Part shown: positions 12,471 to 23,888 of the stretch, piece by piece
Layout of the letters: every line of letters starts with the position of its first letter
Position numbering within the stretch: the first letter of the stretch is position 1
Assembly (NCBI RefSeq): GCF_001411555.2
Contig: NC_049903.1
Span: 13,497,234 to 13,561,233, forward strand
Length of the DNA stretch: 64,000 nt
Direction of reading: 5' to 3'
Origin: Juglans regia
Taxonomy: Eukaryota > Streptophyta > Magnoliopsida > Fagales > Juglandaceae
Notes under the pieces: model-generated
What the model saw: the letters and a program-made list of their open reading frames with translations, nothing else
Databases searched by the model: none
Told to the model about the DNA's origin: nothing
Position numbers and translations under genes: made by a program

Positions 12471-12924
12471 ACAAATACTATAGTTGTGAATTTCGTACCG
12501 TACCGGCTGGTATGGCCGAAATTTTTCGTACCGGTCGTCCGGCCGGTACAGGTACTATATCTATTTCATACCGGCCGGTACTGGATTTACCGGCCTCAAT
12601 TTCGGCCTGTACCAGCCTCAATTTCGGCCGGTACTGGTCGATATTTCGGCCAGTGTTTTTTTTTTTCAAACTACTAGCTTATTTTTTAACTCTCAATTCA
12701 GACTAGACTATTTATAATTTATATATATGTATTTATATATAATTTATTTATATATAGACTATTATTTTGGAATATAATTTTTATATATAATTTATTTATA
12801 TATCGACTATTCCGAAATGTTATCTCGAAACGCTATCCCGAAACAGTACCGGTATCGAAATATTTTGTTCCAGTGTCTTGACCGGTACATCGTCCAGTAC
12901 GGTATTCAAAACATTGACAAATAC
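12471..12924. mobile_element. hAT-like miniature element with 8-bp target duplication
   Basis: The exact 8-bp direct repeat ACAAATAC at 12471-12478 and 12917-12924 flanks a 438-bp element (12479-12916). The ends are imperfect inverted repeats matching at 15 of the first 20 positions, sharing GTTnTGAAT and CCGTAC. The interior is far more GC-rich than its surroundings at both ends, with many CCGGTAC/CGGCCGGTAC palindromes, and the centre is AT-rich. No transposase is present. An 8-bp duplication is the hAT signature. Confidence 0.8.
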
Positions 12925-14004
12925 ACCCTAATCTTCCTTTGTAAAGCCGAGCAAAATGAGAAGAAGAGGCGATGGTTGAACCATAATCTCCTCCTGCCAT
13001 GAGTGTAATCAAGCGGAGTTCAAGTGAATTGTGGTTGTTCTAGTTATGCTCAAACTCAACCCGAGCTTGTTTTATTGTAAAAAAAAAAAAAATGGCATTG
13101 CTAATAAAGATATTGGCTTTCGTCCAGTTAAAAATTGTTATGTTAAATTGAATATAAGCCAAATTCAATTAACAAGATATATTTAATAAATTTCTCTTTG
13201 GATGTAAACGTCTAAACTCATATATCAACATGAAATAATAATTATGGTTAGGATCTGCTGATTTTAGAAATCATTGGTATCCTCTTAGAAGTGATCTTAA
13301 AATCTGATGATTTATGAGGCTGCCGGGTGGCTTTGCGCTAAAAGGTACTGTTTCAAATTTTGTCCCAAGAGTTTTCATAGGCAAGCATAAGAATATGTTT
13401 GGATAGTAAAAATATTTTAAATTTAGATAAATTTAATGATTTGAGAGTTAGGTGTTTGAATATTAAAAAAATTCTAAACCTAAAACGAAAACTGAACTGA
13501 ATATAATCAAAGAACTAAATGAGCCAGTAACTTAGTGCCGACGAGATCATGATTAATTATTAATTATAGTCTCTTACAACTTTTTTTTGTCCATATCCAC
13601 ATATATAAGATTTTCCATTATTTTCTAAAATAAAAGAAACCCTTATACTACATAATAAATTTTGATTAGAGAGCTGTCTTGTCTTTCTTGTAAGGATTCA
13701 TCCAACCAAATGGGTGGAAGATCAAACAACTTCCATCCTCATGAAATACATGACAATTATTCTTGACTTAGAACAATTCTTTGCATATAACTCATCTTCT
13801 CAAAAAAATTGTGGTCTAGATCATGAATTTTTGTTGTATATGCTTTTAATTAATTATGCATGCTTGCTTTGTTACCATTATGTGACGAAACCAACAAGCT
13901 TGCTAGCTAGCTTCTACCTACTGCATGCCAGCTTTTCCAAAATAATAAGTTATTTAACTACTAACTACAGCTACTAATTATTGTATATTTAATGAGTGAT
14001 GCTA
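12925..14004. other. Intergenic spacer
   Basis: AT-rich, with no domain-bearing frame. The frame at 13714-13977 has no recognisable similarity. Confidence 0.5.
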
Positions 14005-16297
14005 GTTACTGTAATAACCGGGCTTTAGGCCCAACCCCTTTGAAGTCAGGACGAAGCCCAGCCCACGAGCAGCATGTGATGAGATGCACGGCGTCGTTTT
14101 GGGGTGAGTTCACTTTTCTGATGCACTGTTTTTCTTCTCCACGGGTTCTCTCATCTGCACTGCATTTTCGCACTTCACACAACCGTGCGCACCAACCCAC
14201 GACTTCAGCAGTTAATTTCTCATCTCCTTTCACGCTCAAGGTTCGGCTTCATTCACTTGTACAGATTTCTCAATCGGGTTCTCTCTTTATTTTTTTTCTT
14301 CTTCTTCCCCATCTCTTCACCGTCTGCTCTACTCAAGGGTTTCGAACTTCAAACTGTTTCTCCACTGCAATTTCGTTCGGCTTTTGAACAAAACTTGGTA
14401 ATTTCTTCTTCTATTATGGCTTTTCTTTCTTCTTTCTTTTCCCTGTTCTGCTAGTTTTACTCGTGCGGGTCTCCTTACCATTTTCGGTTTTGCTCTGTTT
14501 TGACCGCACACACGCACGCTGCTTGTTTGGCCGTGCATCACACTTAGTCTTAATTTTTTCCCTTTGCGCAGACCACTAATTCTTTTCAGTAGAAGGTTTT
14601 GTGAAGTTTATATTTGGGTTGATGTATTATTTGTTGGAGCAGTGGAGTGTGTTGGAATTATGGATGTTGAGGAGTATAGTTTCGGGATGTTTCGTGAGAC
14701 TGTTTTCGATTAATAATTTTAGACTCTTTGGTGTAAAATAATGAATGTTTTGGAACTGGTCGTATTAAATTTTCGTGCAAGTTTTGAATTGGTGAATGAT
14801 TAGAGTATTGATGCGTGCACTGAAATTGTTTTATTCGAAGGTTGGAAGTGAAGTTTGGGTTGGGTTATGTTTTAATTATTGAAGTTGCTGTTGTTGGTTT
14901 TGGAAATAATTATAGTTGGTTTGGTGGTAATAGAAGATGATGGTTGTTTTGGGTTTTAAATGAGAGAGAGTTGTTCGGGTTTAATTATTAGGATAGTTAT
15001 TGAGCTGTGAAGGGACTGTTTTGATTTATTACTCAATAAATAGCAGCCTACTAGATTGGTTATTAAATGTTGGATATATGTTCTTTTTATTTAGGTGGTG
15101 TTACTATTAGAGTTCCGGCTCAATATGTTGATAATACAAAGAAGTCAGGTAAGCGGGGTTCATATACTAGTTTTGCATAAAAGAAATAAAATGAGGTTGA
15201 CCTTGAAAAATAAGCATGTTTGTTTTGAAAAAAAATTATCTAAAAACAACCTCAGATGTTTATTCTGCATATGCATAAATTTAATATAAGAGAAAGTGTT
15301 TTCTGTCATGACTGGTGTAGACATGAGCTAGTTTTGTGTACTTTATTTCTGAACTATGTAAAAGAGCGAGTATGAAAATCAAAAAGTTATGTTATGAACA
15401 TATGAGAATATTTTGTTTATATTTATCTCGAACATGTGAAATGATCTGAAGCTTTTCAGTATTTTGTTTGGAAATGATGTGTCATCTGAAAACCTTAGCA
15501 TGAAATTCTGATTCTGTATATGATTGTAATCGGATTTTCGATGAAATCTGTTCTGTTTCTGTTAAGGCCCAGCTACGGGTATAATGGTGGTTTATAACCC
15601 TACCACGAGGGTGAAACATGGAATACAGCCCAGCCACGGGTATAATGGTGGTTTATAACCCTACCACGGGGGTGAAACATGAAATATGACCCAGCCACAG
15701 ATATAATGGTGGTTTATAACCCTACCACGGGGGTTAAACATGGTATTGTCCCGATGTGATACTAAACGATGATATGATTATAATGTTTCAGTTTAGAAAT
15801 GCCAACGGATCTTCTTTTTGGAATAAGTTTATTTTTCTGAAAATTTCGCTCTAATGTTTTTTTACAAGTTTTGTTTCTGCATTCTGAAAGTAAATGTTTT
15901 GTTCGGCTTATCAAATGTTATAAATGCTCATGTTTACATGCTAGTATATGCTCTCTGCTTGCTGAGTTGTTGATAACTCACTCCGTTAATCTTCATAATA
16001 TTTCAGATGACATCGATGGTTCAGCTGAGGATCAGTATTAGAGTCTATGGAGAAGATTAGAGTCTATGCTAGTTGTTATTTGAGACATGAAGAAGAGTTG
16101 ATTTTATTTGGGTTGTTGGATTGAATATTGGATAAATGAGTTTATATGGTTTATTTAATTGAAGTATTTACGTTTGATTTGAGGTTTGGGAAAAAAATAT
16201 ATTCTTGAATTTGGAAGTACTCTAGCCTTGTTAGAGTTGATTATCAGGTTATATGAGTTAACTCTCCGGACCCTCTGGGACGGGGCGTTACAGTTAC
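14005..16297 (+). mobile_element. Solo long LTR (copy 1), probably of a Gypsy element
   Basis: Starts TGTAATAACCGGGC at 14010 and ends GGGGCGTTACA at 16292 (2283 bp), with TG...CA ends and a 5-bp target duplication GTTAC at 14005-14009 and 16293-16297. There is no internal region, so this is a solo LTR left by LTR-LTR recombination. It is related to 20970-23560 and 33180-36238. Shared parts are a CAGGTAAGCGGGGTT block (15146-15160), the hairpin TGAGTTGTTGATAACTCA (15963-15980) and the final 25 bases. LTRs of 2-3 kb fit chromovirus-type Gypsy elements (inference). Confidence 0.88.
15568..15750 (+). repeat. Three-unit 61-bp tandem repeat inside the long LTR
   Basis: Units at 15568-15628, 15629-15689 and 15690-about 15750 start CCCAGC(C/T)AC and contain TATAATGGTGGTTTATAACC followed by CTACCACG(G/A)GGG. 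Units 1 and 2 are nearly identical; unit 3 is more diverged at its 3' end. The other two LTR copies have one or two related CCCGTGGTAGG blocks, so the array expanded in this copy. Confidence 0.9.
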
Positions 16298-16764
16298 CGT
16301 CCAGTTTTGACAACTGGCTGTATCAATTAGTATAAATTTTATTTTATTTTATTTTCTATTTTACATTTTTTAAATATTTTTAAAAAATATAAAAATGCAT
16401 TAATACACTAAAAGTTGCTTCCTTAAATATCAAGTAAAAAAATATTTAAAAATAAATAAATATATAAACGGTCAAAATGAGAGATAAAACCAAACGGCAT
16501 GCTAACATTTTTTTATATTTAATTAATTTTCCTTGAATATTACCACACCTTTATTTCGATATATATGTTTGAGTACTGTATGTTCTATCCCTGGTTGTTT
16601 CAATTCTTGGCTGAAATAAATATTTGTATATTGTCTGGTTGTATTAGTTTTTTAGTCGTGTGCATGGAATTCTTCTAGCTAGACCTATTTGGAAAGATAG
16701 AAAAGCGTGTCATGAATGCTGAATTTCTACGATTCCATCAAATATTTGAGTATATATATTTAGC

Positions 16765-16818
<54 letters not shown>

Positions 16819-17359
16819 TAGTAAGGGTGGTATGTGCAAGGCATGTATGCCCCTTGAAAAAAAAAATATTTTCACATAAGTAAATTACAGTAATAATTCA
16901 TCTAAATTGTGTGAAATATTAAAAAGTCGGCAAAATTTAGAGACAAAAACGTAAAAACACGAATAAAACAAAAGGGAATCGAGGGAAAAAATTGGGAAAC
17001 AAAGAAAAAAAAGGGGCAACAACGTAAATATGCGAATAAAACAGAGGGACATAAAGAAAAATAAAAAGTGGTTGAAAAATTACTGATCATGGGACTAAGG
17101 GACACAAGTGTAAAATTCAAATAAAACAAAAGCAAACTGAGGGACAAAAAGGAAAAAAAACAAAAAAGAGGGGCACAAACTTAAATATATGAAGAGATCA
17201 AAGAAAAGCAAAAGGATAAAAAGGGAAGACCACTAAAATAGAATGGAAAAAAGGGAAAAAAATGTAGTTGAAAATCTACTATTCATTTATGGATAGCCTC
17301 TTTTATTCATAGAATATATATATATATATATAATCTTTATGATCCCTTCTTGATCTCAA
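16298..17359. repeat. Spacer with (AT)n and a degenerate purine-rich tandem repeat
   Basis: About 16770-16817 is a near-perfect (AT)n tract. About 16930-17270 holds four degenerate units of roughly 70-85 bp, each with GGGACA/GGGGCA, then AACGTAAA-like, then GAATAAAAC-like sequence. The plus strand is strongly purine-biased. No gene is seen. Confidence 0.6.
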
Positions 17360-17466
17360 TGTGATACCCCATATGATAAGGATAAGCGTAGGTGGTGCAT
17401 GAAATCTCATATTGTTTGGAAAGAAGAAATTATTGCTCTTTATAATGTTCCAATAGGGCTTCAATT

Positions 17467-17851
17467 GTATTTTCTAGGGTTGTACAAGAAATCGTACAAC
17501 TGAATGGGATTGACTTAGACCAGCCGCCGGAGCTTAGAATCGGCCGAAACCGGCATAGAACCGGTAGGCCAGTGGTTGAATTTGGCCAAAACTGATGTCC
17601 AACGGTTTGGTCCCGGTTTGGGCCTTGACCGAACCATTGAACCGACTGATAGTTTAATTTTTTTTTTAAATTATACATATATGAAACAACGTTGTTTCGC
17701 TTAAGTGAGAAAAACAACGTCATTTTGGGACTTAGTGTGTGAAAAATTATAAAGGAAACGGCGGCCGTTTCACTCTTAGGTTTAAACATCCGCACGCACC
17801 TTTCTTCTTCCTCATTTCTTTCTTCTTATTTTAGTGATTTCACAGTGCCAC

Positions 17852-17886
<35 letters not shown>

Positions 17887-17944
17887 AATCGCACCTTGTG
17901 GCGTCATCTCTCTCTGTCTCTCATTGAGTCACCGCGATGTCATT

Positions 17945-17985
<41 letters not shown>

Positions 17986-18172
17986 GTGGCATCATCGCAC
18001 ACAGGGCCACCTCCATCGCCACTGATGTTACGCCGAGACCGATGTAGACGATTTTCTCCCCTCTTCATTGGTCAATTTCGGTCGAGATTTACACCATTTC
18101 AAGGTATCGATGCGATTTTAGTTTTTGACTAAAGCTGCACCGATACCTTTGGTTTTCACCCCTAGTATTATT
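17467..18172. mobile_element. hAT-like non-autonomous element inside the Gypsy LTR
   Basis: A 690-bp element (17475-18164) with ends TAGGGTTGTA and, inverted, TAGGGGTGAA. Flanking 8-mers GTATTTTC (17467-17474) and GTATTATT (18165-18172) agree at 6 of 8 positions, an aged 8-bp target duplication. The interior has CCGGTT-rich sequence, AACGTTGTTT-type motifs and two (TC)n tracts (about 17850-17882 and 17944-17981). Frames over the (TC)n tracts are low complexity. Confidence 0.7.
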
Positions 18173-18739
18173 GCCTAGTCATTTCGGAGTATATATCATG
18201 TGGTTTAAGCCTTCTATTGGGGCATTAAAGTTGATATCAGAGCCAGGTTTGGGGTTTTGCAGACTATATCATATGAGGTGTTGGATATTTGTGGTTTTAG
18301 GAAGTGATTTTCATATTTGAAGGAGACAATTACATTACTACTTATAGTTTCAAAAATTGCAGATTTTAGAGATTAAGTTATATGATATATGAGGACTTAG
18401 TTTTGTGAAATATTGGAGAACTGTTTTCATGGTATTTGAGGTATTAGGTGGGTTCTAATGTTATAGTTGTACATTGTCTTGAAGAATACTAGGCTTCAGA
18501 ATTGGTAAACTCTAAAGTATGAGTAGGTCGATTCTGAGGTTTAGATTTTGATCAAGAATTGCTCAAACTGTTGTATATATTCACTTTTAATAGATACAAT
18601 TATGTTTAAATTATTATTTTTGAATACTTGTGTGAAATGTTTAATCAAGTGTGGATCTTTCAAGATGACAGCTTGTCGCCATGTACGAAACATTGCAGAC
18701 TTGAATGCAATAAGTAACGATGGTGGATGTACCGTAGAG

Positions 18740-20607
18740 TAGTTTAATCGGATGCACCCTCCCACTTTTGATGAGCGGGGCAACCCAACTTTAGCAAAAG
18801 ACTTGATTCAAGACATTGAGGAAATACTTCATGTCCTAAATTGTACTAATGAACAGAAGGTGCTATACTCTACCTTCAAGCAGATAGGAGAGGCAAAAAG
18901 ATGGTGGATTTCTAAGAAAACTATTAGAGAAATTGAAGGGATAGAAGTAGTAAATTGGCCCCAATTTAAGCAAATTTTTCTGGAGCACTTATTCCCAAGC
19001 TCGGTCAGAAAAGTTAGGGCCATGGAATTTGCCAGTTTGGTGCAGGGAGCTATTACAATGCACCAGTACATGGCCAAATTTACTGAGCTGTCAGGATTTG
19101 CCACATATCTGATCCTTGATGAGGAGAAGAAGGCTCGAAAGTTTGAGCAGGGGCTGAACGATAAGATTTATGAATGAGTGGTGGGGTTTCAGATCCGAAG
19201 TTTCTTGGAGTTAGTGAATAAGGCCATGGTATTCGAACAAAGCCTCCAAAGAAGTGTTATGCTGCAAGATCAGAGGAAGATGACTACTCCTTTGGGGTCT
19301 TATTCTGTTATGGACCAAGGCTCGTGGAAAAATAGGAACGAAGGCAGTAGCTCTGGTAAAAAGTAGGTTCAGGGCAACCAACAAGTATATCAGTGTTGGA
19401 CATGCAACCGAGTACATGCTGGAGAGTGCAGGAAGGAGGCGGGACTATGTTTCCGTTGTGGCAAGCCGGGTCACTATCCCAAGGACAGTGCGAGGTAACA
19501 ATTAGTGCACAATTGTGCTTGCACGGGTTTTTGCACTGATGCCTGGAGAGGCCGAGAATAGAAATGACGTGATCACAGGGACAACTTCTTTCATTTGCTC
19601 TAAGAAATTAACATGTTGTCTGATGTTAAGTCAATGGCTATTTAATTCATGGATGATGCTGAAAATGATCACAGGTGCCCGTACCTTATTTTCCAACAAC
19701 GCTACTGTGTTGTTTGATTCGGGAGCTACACATTCATTTTTTTTCTATGGGTTATTCTAAATTTTGCACTTTAGAAACTGAAAAGCTGAAGTACAAGTTA
19801 GTTGTCTCGACCCCAACAGGAAATTCTATAATCTGTGAGGAGTTTCTATCATTGTGCCCATTATCCATTGAAGGGAGAATAATGCTAGCTAACCTAATAG
19901 TATTCCACATGGTCGAGTTTGATGTAATATTGGGTATGGACTGGTTGGCTTCCCACCACGCTAGTGTTGATTGTTTTAAAAAGGAAGTGGCATTTAGACC
20001 TTTGAAGGAGATGAATTTTGATTGGCGAGGTTGAAAGTGCGATTGCACCCACCAACTATATATGCTATTCAGGTTGGAAAGCTATTGCGTGAAGGTTGTC
20101 GTGGATTCCTAGCCTGCGTGGTGGATGCACCAAAGGAGGAGTTGAAGTTAAAGGATATCCCTATCGTGAGGGAATATCCAGAGGTATTGGGATTACCACC
20201 GGAACGAGATTTGAAGTTTGCTATTTACTTAGTTCTGAGCACGACACCTCTTTCTATGGCTCCTTATAGAATGGCTCTTTCAGAGCTCGCAAAACTCAAA
20301 GAACAATTGCAAGACTTATTAGACTAGTGTTTTTATTACTATGGGGAGCCCCAGTTTTATTTGTGAAAAAGAAGGATGTGACAATGAAGATGTGCATTGA
20401 CTATAGGGAACTTAACCGAGTGACTATAAAGAATAAATATCAACTCCAGGGTGCACAAGTATTTTCAAAAATCGATCTTCAGTCGGGATATCATCAATTG
20501 AAAATCAGTGAAGAGGACGTACCCAAGATAACTTTCAAGACTAGATAAAACCATTATGAGTTTCTAGTCATGCCTTTTGGTCTGACTAACGTCCCAATGG
20601 TATTCAT
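18740..20607 (+). pseudogene. Gypsy gag-pol remnant
   Basis: Gag: HPPTFDERGNPTLAKDLIQDIEEIL...RWW (18752-19174), ended by TGA. Zinc knuckle near 19452-19494: CFRCGKPGHYPKDS, with Ser in place of the last Cys. Protease: LFDSGATHSF near 19710-19740. Linker and reverse transcriptase: ECPIV-type region as KDIPIVREYPEVL, then [20 protein letters not shown] and [11 protein letters not shown]. About ten residues (the usual PRIDDLFDQL) are missing between NKYQL and QGAQVF. Several stops and frame changes (for example 20325-20330 and 20546-20548) make it non-functional. Confidence 0.85.
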
Positions 20608-20969
20608 GGACTTGGATAACCACAAATCCACCACCACACTCAAGATCAAATCTCATTCAAAGTCCATTGAAGTGGACGTTTTGTTGGCCGGAAGGTTTCC
20701 ATTATTAAACTAAACCTTAATCAACATGAACTTAGTTCCTAGTCCTGTGAAATACCACACCTCATAGTTATTCCTAAAGCCTGCGAATTCTAAGACCTCC
20801 CACATCAACAATATTCAATCCTATAGTTCGTTTTACTATCATAATAAATCGGCAAAAAATTTCTTAAACACTATCTATATTCTAAAATATTTACGTCCTA
20901 TGAACCCACATAAATCTAAACCTCCAAGGTTTATAGTATGCAGAATTCTAACTTGTCTCTCATGCCAAC
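20608..20969 (-). other. Probable leader fragment of the long-LTR element
   Basis: Gypsy pol similarity stops abruptly at about 20607. The next 360 bp carry no frame and abut the long LTR at 20970. On the minus strand, the sequence just after that LTR (TTGGCATGAGAGAC) weakly resembles an initiator-Met primer-binding site. The simplest reading is that 20970-23560 is a 5' LTR and this stretch is the start of its internal region. This is inference. Confidence 0.4.
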
Positions 20970-23560
20970 TGTAACGCCCCAGTCCCGGATGGGTCGGAGA
21001 GTTACCTCTTAACACTTAAAATCATATCTCATTGTACAAATGTAAACTCCAATTCCTCATTTACTCATAGACCTCATTTCTTTAAACCATCTACCTCAAA
21101 ATAAGTAATTAAGATTACGCCGAAATCTCAACATAAAAGTCAACTTTCCAAAGTACTAAGTCAACAGAGCCAAACGAAACTATTCAATGAAATCCTCCAA
21201 TCATAAGTACCCTCTCTGTATTTAATAGACCATGCTCACAAGGCCTTATCCATGCTTCCTATTATTGAACCTTCGCTGAAATATCCAATATATTTGAAAA
21301 ATGTTGTAGAGATAAGGGGTGAGTTATCAACAACTCAGTAAGCAGGAGTCATATGCTAGCGTGCAAACATGAGCATTTATAAAATAGAGTACGCAGAACA
21401 AAATACTTTCTAGAGTTATCATGCAGGACAAAACATGTTTTCAAAATAACAGAGCGATGGTTTTAAGACAATAAAACCCATAGTACTTTGGCATAACATA
21501 AACTGAGTATCATCATCAGATCAAAACAGAGCATCAAACAGAGCAGAGACCATGTTTCACTCCCGTGGTAGGATTGTGCTAATCCCGGTGGCCAAACCAG
21601 GCAGAGACAGAGGTGAAATCTTTCCTTTATTCTTCTCGGAGCCCCGAGTGTGCACACAAGAAAGACCACAATAAAACCACTTTGTTTCCAGAGTGGGTGC
21701 ACTCAGAGACAGAGAAGTTGGTACCAACCCAAACAGAGTAGAGCATAACAGAGCAGAGTAGAGCAAAGCAGAGACAGAGTCAGATACGAAAACCAGTACA
21801 CCATGCCAAAGGTTTTCAAATGTTACATCAAAATTAGGTACCAAAACAGAATCAGACAGTTTACCCACACTGAACACAAAAGCCAGAACATCTTTCTAAA
21901 TAAATGCACAACTTTTCATATTCTCAGTATCACTCCTTCTTCAGATTTTAGAAACCACATGACAGAATTTAGCTCATGTCTACACAATGCATGTCAAAAC
22001 ATATTTTTCCTTTTCCACATAGATTTCATGAGTATGCAAATAAACAACCGAGGTTGGTTTTATTTTTCCCAAGTTCTCATTTCATCACAAAAAATATGCA
22101 AAGTTTTTAGAAAATCCACCTCAGTCTCAATAATTCGTGTAAAGCCTAGCATAGGAACCCCGCTTACCTGACTCCTGCAGCGTTTTATCTATGACTTGCA
22201 TACCGTCTCTATCCGTCTCGTCACCTATTCATAAAATAATATAAACTAAATATTAAAGTCCAACAATACACAATTGGCCTTAAACAACTCAAGACCCAAA
22301 CTCTAGACCATAATTCAGTGAGTTTAATCAAACTTAAATAGCCAAATAACAATCCGGACAGCCTACACTTCGACCCAAAGTATTCTATACCAAACTCAGT
22401 ATGTTGGTTATATGTGGAGACTGGTTTGGAGCTGAAAAAGTGTTTGCTGAAAGTTGGCTCGACAGTTGGCTCGAGCCAAGTTCGCTCAACTTCGCTCGAC
22501 ATACCGCTCGAGCGAAGGCAAGTCAGAGAGGTTCGCTCGACATCGCTCGACATACCGCTCGAGCAAAGGCAATTCAGAGAGGTTCGCTTGAGTCTCGCTC
22601 GACACTCCGCTCGAGCGAAGGCAAGTCAGAGAGGTTCGCTCGACACTCTGCTCGAGCCAATGTTCATTTGGTTGTTCGCTCGAGTCGCGCTCAATAGTCT
22701 GCTCGAGCGAAGTACGCAGATTTTGCCAACTTAACCTATTAACACTACACAAAGCACACTTATTTCCATTCCCAACTCCATAACAGAAAATATAAATTAA
22801 TACTTCCAAATATTTTCTCAACCACCAATCCAACAATTCCACTACAATGTAACTTCAAATAATCCAAACCTAGGACAATTCACCACAGGAAATTCATTTC
22901 TCACAAAAATTCAATGAGAGGAAGTGTAACTGTGTGTGAGTGTGTGCGGGAAACAGAGGTAAGCAAAACTTACCCACGACAATAAGGATTTCCAGCAAAG
23001 GTTTCAATGCCTACACTAAGCACATCAAACCGAAGACTCACCACACACAAAAATCAGAACCCACGGCCACAAACAAAACTGCAGAACAAAGGAAGAGAGG
23101 TCGGCTAAGAAAATGAAACAAAGTGGAGGTTTGTTGCAGAAGTAAAAGAGAGGGAGAAGAGGTCACCTGAGGTTAAGCACAGTGCAAGGAGGAATGAGAA
23201 GCCGAGATTGCAGAGGGAGAGAACCAACCGAAAACTGAAAGGATGAGAGAGAGAAACACCCAATCTGCAGAAAACACCCAATCTACAGAAAATGGGAGAA
23301 CGTGAGAGAGAGAAACAGTTTATGAGAGAGAGAGACCGAATGGGATGAGAACAAAGTGGAGAGACGTGCGAGAGAGAGAGGTGCGGAAGAAACTGAAATT
23401 TAAGTAGAGAAATGCGGAAAGAAAGGAGAGAAAGAAACAAAAGTTGAAGAAGAAATACCCACCTCCAAAACTGACGTCGTTTGGGACTCTTACTAAACAC
23501 TAAAATGGCTTGGCCATTTTCATGCACTAATCCGGACCTCACAAACGCTCGGGCTTTACA
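20970..23560 (-). mobile_element. Long LTR (copy 2), inserted in a malectin exon of pseudogene A
   Basis: 2591 bp. Plus-strand ends are TGTAACGCCCC (20970) and GGGCTTTACA (23560), giving TG...CA in either orientation. Blocks shared with copy 3 include the hairpin (21320-21337), CCCGTGGTAGG (21570s), CCCCGAGTGTGCACA and AACCCCGCTTACCTG (22156-22170). The right edge cuts the malectin exon after the codons for DTWGFS. The left flank (CCAAC) does not match the right flank (ACTAA), so this is one LTR of an element that lost its other end, or a rearranged copy. A CTCGAG-rich array lies inside. Confidence 0.8.
22462..22712. repeat. CTCGAG-rich degenerate tandem array inside the long LTR
   Basis: Seven CTCGAG sites start at 22470, 22507, 22558, 22610, 22651, 22679 and 22702. 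The core units (period 51-52 bp) read CCGCTCGAGC(G/A)AAGGCAA followed by TCAGAGAGGTTCGCT. The GC-rich array stands out from AT-rich flanks. Its open frames (repeated ARAKASQRGS) are by-products of the array. Confidence 0.85.
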
Positions 23561-23888
23561 ACTAAAGCCCCAAGTATCATCGTTCATGACAACAAATTTT
23601 GCCGCACCTCCTGGGTCTAAATCCGCTTCATACTTGATTCTACCAATGGATGTTACATTTCCACCACAATTTATATGTAACGAGTAATGATCTAGAGAGA
23701 GGGACATTTAGAAGGTAATCAGATTCAAAAGAACCTAATAGAACACATTCAATTATTTTATCCAGAAAAGATTGACCAAATTCTTCTCCTTTCTGCAATA
23801 AGCAATACTGAAGAGGAAAGCCTAATATTATTGAAGCATCTAATTCTATTTTGGTTCTGACAGATATATACCTTTTGAGCATGGATTG

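Larger units (their letters stand above)
17360..20607 (+). mobile_element. Truncated, decayed Gypsy retrotransposon
   Basis: A short 5' LTR starts TGTGATACCCC at 17360 and ends near 18229, interrupted by a hAT-like element at 17475-18164; without it the LTR is about 180 bp. TGATATCAGAGC at 18232-18243 matches the initiator-Met primer-binding site with one change. Gag, zinc knuckle, protease and the start of reverse transcriptase follow on the plus strand. Similarity ends at about 20607, inside the reverse transcriptase (VMPFGLTN...VFMDL). RNase H, integrase and the 3' LTR are missing. Confidence 0.82.

Noticed and set aside
15568..15750. CRISPR-like array
   Set aside because: Units are contiguous tandem repeats with no unique spacers, inside a plant LTR.
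17834..18132. Leu/Ser-rich frames
   Set aside because: Translation of (TC)n tracts in the hAT-like element.
22401..22842. Repetitive frames (ARAKASQRGS, and ERTSLTCLRS on the other strand)
   Set aside because: By-product of the ~51-bp CTCGAG array in the long LTR, with no start context or domain.
23105..23707. 200-residue minus-strand frame
   Set aside because: Fusion of the truncated malectin exon with LTR sequence; the LTR part is low complexity, so it is not a new gene.
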